From JAOUEA01 sp035550775 (lineage in GTDB: Bacteria > Actinomycetota > UBA4738 > HRBIN12): 50,119 bases of DNA. This document shows positions 8,632-16,175 of this stretch, piece by piece. The stretch lies in assembly GCA_035550775.1 (NCBI GenBank), contig DASZOO010000250.1, positions 1 to 50,119 on the forward strand. Reading direction: 5' to 3'. Positions within the stretch are counted from its first letter, which is position 1. Every line of letters starts with the position of its first letter. The notes beneath the pieces were generated by a model that did not search any database, was not told the DNA's origin, and saw only the letters and a list, made by a program, of their open reading frames with translations. The position numbers and the translations under genes are program-made.

Positions 8632-9339
8632 TCACCCCCCGTCGAGCAGCTCCGACAAGGGGATGCTCCCCTCGAGGGCGGCGCGGCCCACGATCGCCCC
8701 GGTCGCACCGGCCCGCCGGACGGCGCGCAGATCGTCGAGGTTGGCGATACCGCCCGCTGCGATCACCGGCCGTCCCGACCGCACGACGCGCTTGATCGTC
8801 GCGACGTCGGGGCCTTGGAGGGTTCCGGCTCGCGCGACCGCGGTCACCAGGAACGCACGGGCCCCGGCACCGACGAGCCAGCCCAGGGTCTCGGCCAGGG
8901 GCAGGTCGACCCGTGCGGCGCCGCGGGATCGGATGCGTCGGTCGTCGACCTCGATGCCCACGAGGACGCGCTCGGCCAGCTCCGCGATCGTGCGCACGGC
9001 GTCACGCTCGTCGGCGAGCGCGCCCGAGCCGAGCACCACGCGATCGGCACCGGCATCGAGCACGGCGCGTGCGTCCTCGCCGGTGGCGATGCCCCCGCTC
9101 CCCTGCACCCGCAGGCCGAGCCGCGCGATCGCTCGAACCGTCTCGAGGTTGCGTGCCACCCCGTCGAACGCGAGATCCAGGTCGACGACGTGCACCCGTC
9201 GCGCGCCCGCCGCGGCGTACGCGCGCGCGGCGTCGAGAGGATCGCCGCCGAACGCGTTGGCACGCGTCGGTCCATCGGGCGTGAACAGCGCGAGCCGTCC
9301 CCCGGCGACGTCGATCGCAGGGATCACCTCGAAACCCAT
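8632..9339 (-). CDS. Divergent HisA/PriA-like TIM-barrel protein
   Basis: A 235-residue barrel clearly related to the ProFAR isomerase HisA (and actinobacterial PriA, which also serves as TrpF). It keeps VIPAIDVAGGR with Asp10, VHVVDLDLAFDG, GSGGIATGEDA, VIAAGGIANLDDL and AIVGRAALEG. Several expected residues are missing: the TDISRDG loop is T166-A-V-A-R-A-G172, so the usual catalytic acid (Asp175 in Mycobacterium PriA) is an alanine; the GxD on strand 5 is Glu130; the GW motif that follows and the Arg19-type phosphate residue are absent. It precedes trpC by 64 bp and looks like the first gene of the trpCBA unit. It could be a specialised isomerase (for example a TrpF substitute) or a catalytically altered paralogue. 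I do not assign hisA. Confidence 0.75.
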   Translation of the reverse strand: MGFEVIPAIDVAGGRLALFTPDGPTRANAFGGDPLDAARAYAAAGARRVHVVDLDLAFDGVARNLETVRAIARLGLRVQGSGGIATGEDARAVLDAGADRVVLGSGALADERDAVRTIAELAERVLVGIEVDDRRIRSRGAARVDLPLAETLGWLVGAGARAFLVTAVARAGTLQGPDVATIKRVVRSGRPVIAAGGIANLDDLRAVRRAGATGAIVGRAALEGSIPLSELLDGG

Positions 9340-9378
9340 CGCGGGAACCCTACCGGCACCCGCTGGCATGATTGACGC

Positions 9379-10002
9379 ATGGAGATGCCCGTCTTCGCGC
9401 TGCACTCCGTGCTGTTCCCCCGGGCGACGGTGACCCTGCGGGTCTTCGAGCCCCGGTACCTCGCCCTCATGGACGACGTGTTGCCGGCGGGCCGGTTCGT
9501 CGTCGTTTCCATCAGGAAGGGCCAGGAGGTGGGCGGTGAGTACGAGCCCAACCGCGTCGGCGTGACGGTCTCGGTCGATTCGCACGTCCACGACGACGAG
9601 GGGTCCCGCCGGCTGCGCGTCAGGGGCCGGGACCGCGTGGCGTTGATCGCACCTGGCAGAGACGCCCCGTACCCGGTCTGGCACGTGGAACCGTTCCCCG
9701 ACGAGGGCGGTGCGGGCACCGACGACGTGGAAGCCGCGAGCGAGGCGCTCACCGCCTACCTCGAGGTCACCGGCGAGGCCGGGCGACCGGCGCTCGCGGT
9801 TCCGCACGAGCCCGTCGCTGCCAGCTTCGTGCTCGCCGCCGCCGCTCCCGGTTCGGTCGCCGAGCGCCAAGCCCTGCTGGAGCTGCCAGGGGCCGGCGAG
9901 CGGCTCGCCGCCGTGCGGGCGATCCTGCGCCACGAGACCGCGCTCGTACGAGCGCTGGGAGCCGGTGTCGCCGGAGCCAGCCTCGACGTGAACCCCAACT
10001 AG
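9379..10002 (+). CDS. Stand-alone LON N-terminal (substrate-binding) domain protein
   Basis: 207 residues matching the LON/PUA-like domain of Lon proteases (MPVFALHSVLFPRATVTLRVFEPRYLALMDD near the start, ERQALLELPGAGERLAAV near the end), with no AAA ATPase or protease domain. Single-domain LON proteins of this size are common in actinobacteria; their exact function is not established, although substrate recognition is implied. The ATG at 9379 lies 39 bp from the divergent HisA-like start, so the two probably share a control region. It ends 12 bp from the convergent dnaE stop. No strong ribosome-binding site is seen. Confidence 0.88.
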   Translation: MEMPVFALHSVLFPRATVTLRVFEPRYLALMDDVLPAGRFVVVSIRKGQEVGGEYEPNRVGVTVSVDSHVHDDEGSRRLRVRGRDRVALIAPGRDAPYPVWHVEPFPDEGGAGTDDVEAASEALTAYLEVTGEAGRPALAVPHEPVAASFVLAAAAPGSVAERQALLELPGAGERLAAVRAILRHETALVRALGAGVAGASLDVNPN

Positions 10003-10014
10003 TGACGGGTCGGG

Positions 10015-13000
10015 CTACCGCGCCGGTGCCGGCTCGCGTTCCGCCTGGTCGAGCGGTTCGCGCTCGAGCCGCGCGGCATCACCCCCGAGCAGCGACCGCA
10101 GCTCGCCGAGGAGCGGACCGGCCGGATGCACCCGGTAGCTGCCGACCTCGAGGGGGGTGACGCCCGTGGAGGCCAGGAACCGAACCCGGACGAGCGCTCC
10201 GCCGGGGTGGGCCTCGAACAGATCCTTGAGCTTCGCGAGCACCGAGGGGGTGCAGGCCGAGGCCGGCAGGTCGACCACGAGCGCCTCGGGCTCGGCGGCG
10301 ATCGTCATCGAGGCACCGAGATCGGGCTCGCGGACCTCCGTCGCCCGGATCTGCAGCTCCCGCCCCCGCAGGTCGATCCGCCCCGTCGCGAGCACGATGC
10401 GGTCGGTCTCGATCATGCCCGGCACCGCCTCGTACACGCTCGGGAACGCTACGACGTCGACGCCACCGGCCAGGCCCTCGAGCCGGAACTGCGCGTACGG
10501 CTCTCCCCGCTTCGTGTACTTCCTCGACACCGCGCCGATGATGCCGCCGATCGTGACGAGATCGCCGTCGCCGAGCGAGTCGAGATCGGCGATCTCGTGC
10601 GAGCACTTCGCCGCGAGCACGTCGCGCACCTCCAACAGGGGGTGATCGGTGACGAACTGGCCGAGCATCTCCTTCTCGAGACGCAGCAGCGTGCGCTTGT
10701 CGAACTCATCGGCCTCGAGCACGGATTCGTCGATCTCGCCGGCTCCGGCGTCGTCGCCCCCACCGAAGAGCGAGAACTGTCCGGCCGCCTCGGCCTTGCG
10801 TTCGGCCACGATCGGCCCCGAGACCTTGTCCTGAGCCTGCAGCAGACCCTGGCGCGTGTAGCCCAGCGAGTCGAACGCTCCGGCCTGCACGAGCGACTCG
10901 AGCACCCGCTTCGTCAGCACGCCTGGATCGACCTTGCGGCAGAAGTCGGAGAACGACGTGAAGGCCCCGTCCCGGCCGCGCGCCTCGATGATCTTCGCGA
11001 CGGCTCCCTCGCCCACGTTGCGGACCGCGGACAGGCCGTATCGGATCGCCGGCTCGGCGCCCGGAGCCGGGGCGAAGTCGGTCTCCGAGCCGTTCACGTC
11101 GGGGGGCAGCACCTCGATGCCCATGCCCCGGCACGCGTAGAGGTAGTACGGCTTGCGGTCCTTGTCGTCCTTGACCGACGTGAGGATCGAGGCCATGTAC
11201 TCGACCGGGTGGTGCGCCATCAGGTAGGCCGTCTGGTACGCGACGTATCCGTAGGCGCACGCGTGCGATGCGTTGAACCCGTAGTCCGCGAACGGCACGA
11301 TCATCTCGAACAGGTCGGCCGCGAGCTTGTGCGGGTATCCCTTGCCGACCGCTCCCGCGATGAACTGCTCTTTGAACGGCATGAGCACGTCGAGCTTCTT
11401 CTTGCCCATGGCCTTGCGCAGCGTGTCGGCCTGGCCCATCGAGAAGCCGGCGAGCGCCACCGCGACCTGCATCACCTGCTCCTGGTAGATCATGACGCCG
11501 TAGGTGTCACGCAGGATGGGCTCCAGGTCGTCGTGCGGGTAGGTGACCTGTCGGCGCCCGTGCTTGCGCTCGGCGTACTCCGTGTGCAGTCCGTTGTTGA
11601 GCGGCCCGGGCCGGTACAGGGCGACGAGGGCCATCAGGTCCTCGAAGCGGTCGGGTTTGAGCACCTTGATCAGGTTGCGCATGCCCGCCGATTCCATCTG
11701 GAAGACGCCGGTGGTCTCGGCGCGCTGGAGCATGCGGTAGGTGGCCTCGTCGTCGAGCGGCACGTGGTCGATGTCGAGGTCGACGCCTCGTGAGCGCAGG
11801 TGGCGCAGCGTATCCTCGATCACGGAGAGGTTCCGCAGGCCGAGGAAGTCCATCTTCAGCAGCCCCAGCGCCTCCACCCCGTTCATGTCGAACTGCGTGA
11901 CGACCTTCTTGGAATCGTCGCGCGAGTCCTTCGACAGCTTGAGCGGCAGGTAGTTCACGAGGGGGGCGTCGCCGATCACCACCCCCGCGGCGTGCACGGA
12001 GTCTTCCCGTCGAAGGCCTTCGAGCGCCCGCGCGGTCTCGACGATCTCCTTGGCCTCGGGCTCGCGTTCGTAGGCGTTGGCGAGATCGGGCGAGAGCCTC
12101 AGCGCGTCCTCGATCGGATAGTCACGTCCCATCACGGCCGGCGGGTACATCTTGCAGAGCCGATCGCCGACCACGGGCGGGAATCCGAGGACGCGGGCGG
12201 CGTCTCGGATGCCCTGCTTGCCCTTGATCGTCTGGAAGGTGACGATCTGGGCGACGTGGTCGGCCCCGTACCGCTCGGTCGCGTACCGGATCACCTCGTC
12301 GCGCCGGCGCTCGTCGAAGTCCATGTCGATGTCGGGCATCTGGATGCGGTCGGGGTTCAGGAACCGCTCGAACAGCAGCCCGTAGCGCAGCGGGTCGAGG
12401 TCGGTGATGCGCAGCGCGAAGCTCACGACGGAGCCGGCCGCCGACCCACGCCCCGGGCCGACCCGGATGCCCTGCTCCCGGGCGTGACGGATCAGGTCCC
12501 ACACGATCAGGAAGTACCCGCCGAAGCCCATGCTCGTGATCACGCCGAGCTCGTGATCGATGCGCTCGCGGATCTCGGGCGTGATCTCCCCGTAGCGCTC
12601 GCGGGCGCCCTCGTCGACGAGCTGCCGCAGGTAGGCGTCGCGGTCGAGCCCGCCGGGCGTCTCGAACCGCGGCAGGTGGTACCGCTGGTCGGCCGGCGCC
12701 CGGTCACCGTAGACGAGATCGAGCTCCACGCTGTCGGCGATCGCCAGGGTGTTGTCGCACGCCTCGGGCTCCTCGGCGAAGACGTGGCGCATCTCCTCGG
12801 CGCTCTTCAGGTAGAAGTCGTCGGCGTCGAACTTCAGCCGCTTCGGGTCGGTCTGCAGCTTCTGCTGCTGGATGCACAGCAGCACGTCGTGGGGCTTGGC
12901 GTCCTCCTTCAACGTGTAGTGCAGGTCGTTCGTCGCCACGACGGGTATGCCGAGACGGCGCCCGAGCTCGAACTGCTGTCGCAGGATGCGGCGCTGGTCG

Positions 13001-13584
13001 CCGAGGCCGTGGTCCTGGACCTCGATGTAGTACCCGTCGGCTCCGAAGATGTCGCGGTACTCGGAGGCGGTCGCCCGGGCACGCTCCGCCTGGCCGTTCA
13101 CCAGCTGTGACGAGAGCTCGCTGGACAGGCATCCGGACAAGCACGTGATGCCCTCTGCATGCTCGGCCATCAGCGCCTTGTCCATGCGTGGGCGGTGGTA
13201 GAAGCCCTCGAGGTGGGCGGCGGAGACGAGCTTCAGCAGGTTGCGATACCCGGTCTCGTTCCGGGCCAGCAGCGTGAGGTGGTAGTACTTCTCCTCGCTC
13301 TCACCGGGGTTGCGATCGAACCGGGAACCCGGAGCCACGTACGCCTCGACGCCGATGATCGGCTTCACCCCGGCGGCGCGGGCGGCCTCGAAGAACTTCA
13401 ACGCCCCGAACATGGAGCCGTGATCGGTCACGGCGACCGCCGGCATGCCGAGCCGCTGCACCTCGCTGAAGATCGTCGGGGCGCCCGGGTTCGACGCGGG
13501 AGGCTCGATGCGGGCCGCGCCGTCGAGCAGCGAGTACTCGGAGTGGACGTGGAGGTGGACGAAGGTGTCGGTCGGACCGGTCAT
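10015..13584 (-). CDS. dnaE: Replicative DNA polymerase III alpha subunit (DnaE1)
   Basis: Catalytic subunit of the replicative polymerase. 1189 residues, usual for DnaE1. Order: PHP domain at the start (FVHLHVHSEYSLLDGAARI, AVTDHGSMFG), palm with the catalytic aspartates in PDIDMDF and the GRGSAAGS loop, fingers (QEQVMQVAVALAGFSMGQAD, FNASHACAYGYVAYQTAYLMAHHP), helix-hairpin-helix, then a C-terminal OB-fold (VTIGGIIGAVSRKYTKRGEPYAQF) and tail. The ATG at 13584 is supported by the PHP start. It is distinct from the DnaE2 at 45780-49103. It lies downstream of rluD, separated by 103 bp that carry DnaA-box-like sequences. Confidence 0.97.
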   Translation of the reverse strand: MTGPTDTFVHLHVHSEYSLLDGAARIEPPASNPGAPTIFSEVQRLGMPAVAVTDHGSMFGALKFFEAARAAGVKPIIGVEAYVAPGSRFDRNPGESEEKYYHLTLLARNETGYRNLLKLVSAAHLEGFYHRPRMDKALMAEHAEGITCLSGCLSSELSSQLVNGQAERARATASEYRDIFGADGYYIEVQDHGLGDQRRILRQQFELGRRLGIPVVATNDLHYTLKEDAKPHDVLLCIQQQKLQTDPKRLKFDADDFYLKSAEEMRHVFAEEPEACDNTLAIADSVELDLVYGDRAPADQRYHLPRFETPGGLDRDAYLRQLVDEGARERYGEITPEIRERIDHELGVITSMGFGGYFLIVWDLIRHAREQGIRVGPGRGSAAGSVVSFALRITDLDPLRYGLLFERFLNPDRIQMPDIDMDFDERRRDEVIRYATERYGADHVAQIVTFQTIKGKQGIRDAARVLGFPPVVGDRLCKMYPPAVMGRDYPIEDALRLSPDLANAYEREPEAKEIVETARALEGLRREDSVHAAGVVIGDAPLVNYLPLKLSKDSRDDSKKVVTQFDMNGVEALGLLKMDFLGLRNLSVIEDTLRHLRSRGVDLDIDHVPLDDEATYRMLQRAETTGVFQMESAGMRNLIKVLKPDRFEDLMALVALYRPGPLNNGLHTEYAERKHGRRQVTYPHDDLEPILRDTYGVMIYQEQVMQVAVALAGFSMGQADTLRKAMGKKKLDVLMPFKEQFIAGAVGKGYPHKLAADLFEMIVPFADYGFNASHACAYGYVAYQTAYLMAHHPVEYMASILTSVKDDKDRKPYYLYACRGMGIEVLPPDVNGSETDFAPAPGAEPAIRYGLSAVRNVGEGAVAKIIEARGRDGAFTSFSDFCRKVDPGVLTKRVLESLVQAGAFDSLGYTRQGLLQAQDKVSGPIVAERKAEAAGQFSLFGGGDDAGAGEIDESVLEADEFDKRTLLRLEKEMLGQFVTDHPLLEVRDVLAAKCSHEIADLDSLGDGDLVTIGGIIGAVSRKYTKRGEPYAQFRLEGLAGGVDVVAFPSVYEAVPGMIETDRIVLATGRIDLRGRELQIRATEVREPDLGASMTIAAEPEALVVDLPASACTPSVLAKLKDLFEAHPGGALVRVRFLASTGVTPLEVGSYRVHPAGPLLGELRSLLGGDAARLEREPLDQAEREPAPAR

Positions 13585-13613
13585 GTGCCGCGTGCGAGCT
13601 CCTCGGAGGCGAG

Positions 13614-13645
13614 ATATCCACAGGTGTGGAGAACTACACCGGTGT
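13614..13645. promoter_or_regulatory. DnaA-box-like inverted pair and a palindrome upstream of dnaE
   Basis: In the 103-bp gap before dnaE, ATATCCACA (13614-13622) and, inverted, TGTGGAGAA (13625-13633) each match the DnaA box TTATCCACA at 8 of 9 positions and are two bases apart. A perfect 10-bp palindrome, ACACCGGTGT, follows at 13636-13645. The sites lie 30-60 bp upstream of the dnaE start. Binding by DnaA is inference from similarity only. Confidence 0.4.
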
Positions 13646-13687
13646 GATTCGAGCTGGGCCTCAACGTACGCCGGGGCCAGCGGGCCG

Positions 13688-14587
13688 TCAAGGCTGCAGG
13701 TCGCGGGCCCGCGCCAGAGCCCGTTCGAGCTCGTCGGGTAGCGGTTCCTCGATCTCGACGCGCTCCGAGGTGAGCGGATGGTCGAACGCGATGCGCCACG
13801 AATGCAGGAAGGGCCGGTCCAGCCCGAGCGCCGTCGCGTCGTGGCCTCCTCCCCCGTAGGCCCGGTCGCCCAGGATCGGGTGACCGATCGCGCGCAGGTG
13901 CACCCGGATCTGGTGCGTCCGGCCGGTCAGGGGCGCCGCGACCAACAAGGTGGCGCGGGTGAGGCGCTCCTCGACCTCGAACGCGGTTTCCGCCACGCGG
14001 CCTTCGCTATGGTCGATCACGACCCGGTCGGCCCGGCGGCCGAGCGGGGCGTCGACCGCGAACGTGTCGTGCTCGACGGTGCCCCGCACCAGCGCCAGGT
14101 ACCGACGCTCCACCTCGTGACGCCGCATCATGCCCGCGAGCGCCTCGTGGGCCCGGTCGGTCTCGGCCACGAGCATCAGCCCGGAGGTGCCCGCATCGAG
14201 GCGGTGCACGATGCCGGGGCGGAGCTCGCCGCCGAGGCTCGACAGCGGCATGCCCATGCCGATGAGCCGGTTCACGAGCGTGCCGGTCCGGCGCCGCTGC
14301 GTCGGGTGCGTGATCAGCCCGGCGGGCTTGGCGATCACGGCCAGATGCTCGTCTCGATACCGCACCGGCACAGGAGGTCCTTCGGCTGCCAACGGCGACG
14401 GCGATCCGATCACCACCTCGAGGCGCTCACCCCCGCGGAGCCGGAAGGACTTCGGGCGCGCGGCCCCGTCGACGAGCACCGCCCCGTCCACGATCGCGCG
14501 CTGCACGTCGGCCCTGGGAAGGCCCGTCAGCTTCGCCACGACGGCGTCGAGCCGGCCCGGTTCCCCGGAGAAGACCTCAACGCTCAT
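13688..14587 (-). CDS. rluD: RluD-family 23S rRNA pseudouridine synthase
   Basis: Isomerises uridines in 23S rRNA helices (RluA/RluD family). 299 residues. An S4-like RNA-binding region spans about residues 12-62 (RLDAVVAKLTGLPRADVQRAIVDG), then the catalytic domain with YRDEHLAVIAKPAGLITHP, the catalytic Asp131 in HRLDAGTSGL, and GRTHQIRVHLRAIGHPILGD. The ATG at 14587 overlaps the end of lspA by 11 nt, the common actinobacterial arrangement lspA-rluD. The exact target uridines cannot be read from sequence. Confidence 0.93.
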   Translation of the reverse strand: MSVEVFSGEPGRLDAVVAKLTGLPRADVQRAIVDGAVLVDGAARPKSFRLRGGERLEVVIGSPSPLAAEGPPVPVRYRDEHLAVIAKPAGLITHPTQRRRTGTLVNRLIGMGMPLSSLGGELRPGIVHRLDAGTSGLMLVAETDRAHEALAGMMRRHEVERRYLALVRGTVEHDTFAVDAPLGRRADRVVIDHSEGRVAETAFEVEERLTRATLLVAAPLTGRTHQIRVHLRAIGHPILGDRAYGGGGHDATALGLDRPFLHSWRIAFDHPLTSERVEIEEPLPDELERALARARDLQP

Positions 14588-15119
14588 CGACCGCCGGCGC
14601 GTCGGACCTGGCGGGCGGAGCGACGCCCTCCTCCGCGCCGGTGGGTCGCTCGCCGACGAACGATCCCACCGCGAGCACGATCGCCCCGATCACGACCGCG
14701 GAGTCGGCCACGTTGAAGACCGGCCAGATCTGGACGTCGATGAAGTCGACGACCTGGCCCGTGAACCTCGCTCCCCTCGCGAACCGATCGGTCAGGTTGC
14801 CCAGCGCGCCGCCGAGCACGAGCCCGAGGGCGAGCGCGGTGACGACGTTCGTGTGGCGGAACGCGGTCACCACGATCAAGACCGAAACGATCAGGCTGGC
14901 GCCCACGAAGAACCACGGAACGTCCTGGCCCAGGCTGAACGCCCCTCCGGGGTTCGTCGCGAAACGGAACGTCACCACGCCGGGGATCACGTCGATCGGA
15001 TCGCCCGGGAGGCGGCGCTCCGCCCAGAGCTTCGTGAGCCGGTCCACGACGTAGACCGCCCCCGCCGCCGAGAAGAGCCAGATCGCCGCTCGGCGGTGGG
15101 CGCGACCCACGGCGGTCAT
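14577..15119 (-). CDS. lspA: Lipoprotein signal peptidase (signal peptidase II)
   Basis: Inner-membrane aspartic peptidase that removes signal peptides from prolipoproteins such as LivJ. 180 residues with four hydrophobic segments. The conserved blocks are TNPGGAFSLG (Asn56), GNLTDR (Asn108, Arg112), VVDFI with catalytic Asp125, and FNVADS with catalytic Asp139. The ATG at 15119 overlaps the stop of the DksA-like gene (ATGA). The C-terminal tail is longer and more charged than usual and overlaps rluD. Confidence 0.95.
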   Translation of the reverse strand: MTAVGRAHRRAAIWLFSAAGAVYVVDRLTKLWAERRLPGDPIDVIPGVVTFRFATNPGGAFSLGQDVPWFFVGASLIVSVLIVVTAFRHTNVVTALALGLVLGGALGNLTDRFARGARFTGQVVDFIDVQIWPVFNVADSAVVIGAIVLAVGSFVGERPTGAEEGVAPPARSDAPAVDER

Positions 15120-15499
15120 CGGCGTGATTGGGCCTGAGCGTCCTTGATGCAGAGGTCGACGTAGGGAAGCGCCTTGATGCGGGCCTTCTCGATCGGCTTG
15201 CCGCACCGCTCGCACGTGCCGTAGTTGCCGTCGTCGATGCGCTTGAGCGCGCGATCGATCTTGGCCAGCAGGTCGCGGACGTTGTTCTCGATCGACAGGT
15301 CCTTCTCGCGCTCGAAGGTGGCGGTGCCCGCATCGGCCGATTCGTCGTCGAGGCCCACATCGCCGGCGAGCTCGGACTGCGTGGCCGCGAACGCTTCCTC
15401 CGCGATCGTGGTGAGCTGCTCCTGCAACTCCTCCCGTTCCTCTTGGAGGCGACCCTTCAGATCGCCGACCTCCTTGGCTGTGAGCTTGGTCTGCGGCAT
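15116..15499 (-). CDS. DksA/TraR-family zinc-finger protein
   Basis: 127 residues. An N-terminal coiled coil (about residues 8-85, with KGRLQEEREELQEQL and IENNVRDLLAKIDRALKRID) precedes a zinc-finger segment, GTCERCGKPIEKARIKALPYVDLC. Family members bind RNA polymerase through the secondary channel. The finger has CxxC followed by only one further Cys (C-I-K-D), so the usual fourth zinc ligand is Asp or missing. The gene has the same place (before lspA) as in many actinobacteria. Whether it responds to ppGpp like E. coli DksA is unknown. The ATG at 15499 is the only reasonable start. Confidence 0.88.
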   Translation of the reverse strand: MPQTKLTAKEVGDLKGRLQEEREELQEQLTTIAEEAFAATQSELAGDVGLDDESADAGTATFEREKDLSIENNVRDLLAKIDRALKRIDDGNYGTCERCGKPIEKARIKALPYVDLCIKDAQAQSRR

Positions 15500-15548
15500 G
15501 GTCGGCGAAGGGTAGCAGATGGGGTCCTTCGAAGTGCGTTCTCGCAGG

Positions 15549-15812
15549 TCAGAGCGCGTTCAACGCCCTCCGGAGGTCATCGTCGGACACCCCTTCGATC
15601 GCGAAGACCTTGTTCCGTGAGCGAGCCCCCACCCGCAGGGTCACGGCGCGAGCGGACACGCCGAGCAGCGCCGCGAGGGCCGCCGCGGCCTGGGCGGTCG
15701 CCTTCCCTCCTTCCGGCGCGGCGCGCACCCGGACCACGATCTCGCCCTGCGAGCCGCGGGCCACCTCGGTGCGGGTGGATCGAGGGGTCACCCTCACGGT
15801 CACCGTGGTCAT
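15549..15812 (-). CDS. yggU: DUF167 / YggU-family protein
   Basis: A small protein of 87 residues matching the YggU/DUF167 fold: VRVTPRSTRTEV, VRVRAAPEGGKATAQAAAALAALLGVSARAVTLRVGARSRNKVFAIEG. The start at 15812 (MTTVTV) fits the family N-terminus better than the longer reading upstream. Function in bacteria is not established. It sits 49 bp before the DksA-like gene and is transcribed away from the T-box leader of ileS. Confidence 0.85.
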   Translation of the reverse strand: MTTVTVRVTPRSTRTEVARGSQGEIVVRVRAAPEGGKATAQAAAALAALLGVSARAVTLRVGARSRNKVFAIEGVSDDDLRRALNAL

Positions 15813-15860
15813 GCCGTGTAGCATGCCTCTCACAGGCGACGACGGGAACGCGCCGCGCGA

Positions 15861-16103
15861 TCCGTGAAGCACGAGCGAGCCGGGGACGGTGGAAGCCCGG
15901 CGCCGATCCCGCGCGGACATCATCCCCGAGCCCCTGCCCGAGCCGGCTGCCGAAGCCGCGGGAGACGCAGGCGGGACCGCCCGTCACAGCGGAGGCCTCC
16001 TCGGAGGCCGTGAGCGGTCGGGATCCGTGAGGACCCGGCAACGCGGGGTGGCACCGCGGGGCAGACACGACGCCTCGTCCCGGCAGCGGGACGGGGCGTT
16101 TTT
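15861..16103 (+). ncRNA. T-box leader (riboswitch) upstream of ileS
   Basis: This 5' leader senses uncharged tRNA-Ile. Direct evidence: the highly conserved T-box sequence GGGTGGCACCGCGG at 16046-16059, followed by a terminator stem with a U-run. Upstream, the stretch AGCGAGCCGGGG...CGGTGGAAGCCCGG (15873-15900) resembles the AG bulge and distal loop of a full Stem I. Two candidate isoleucine specifier codons, ATC, lie at 15919-15921 and 15922-15924 on the 3' side, as expected. Because the leader ends in a terminator, regulation is probably by transcription antitermination. The 5' boundary is approximate. Of the 363 bp between yggU and ileS, this element fills most. Confidence 0.88.
16071..16103 (+). 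terminator. Rho-independent terminator of the ileS T-box
   Basis: A 12-bp stem (16071-16082 with 16087-16098, one G-U pair) closes a GCAG loop and is followed by five T residues (16099-16103). The left arm CTCGTCCC is the segment that in T-boxes alternately pairs in the antiterminator. A second, weaker hairpin (16105-16112 with 16129-16136) follows, before the ileS ribosome-binding site at about 16161-16168. Confidence 0.88.
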
Positions 16104-16175
16104 CATCGGCCTCAAGGAGCGAAGCGGTAGGCCGATCGAAGAGGCTCAGGAGCGGCGGCCGAGGAGGAGATCGTG

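Noticed and set aside
13899..14400. Plus-strand frames opposite rluD
   Set aside because: They have no domain similarity and overlap a complete RluD with its catalytic motif.
16173..16175. GTG start for ileS
   Set aside because: It is only about five bases from the ribosome-binding site; the next codon, ATG at 16176, has better spacing.
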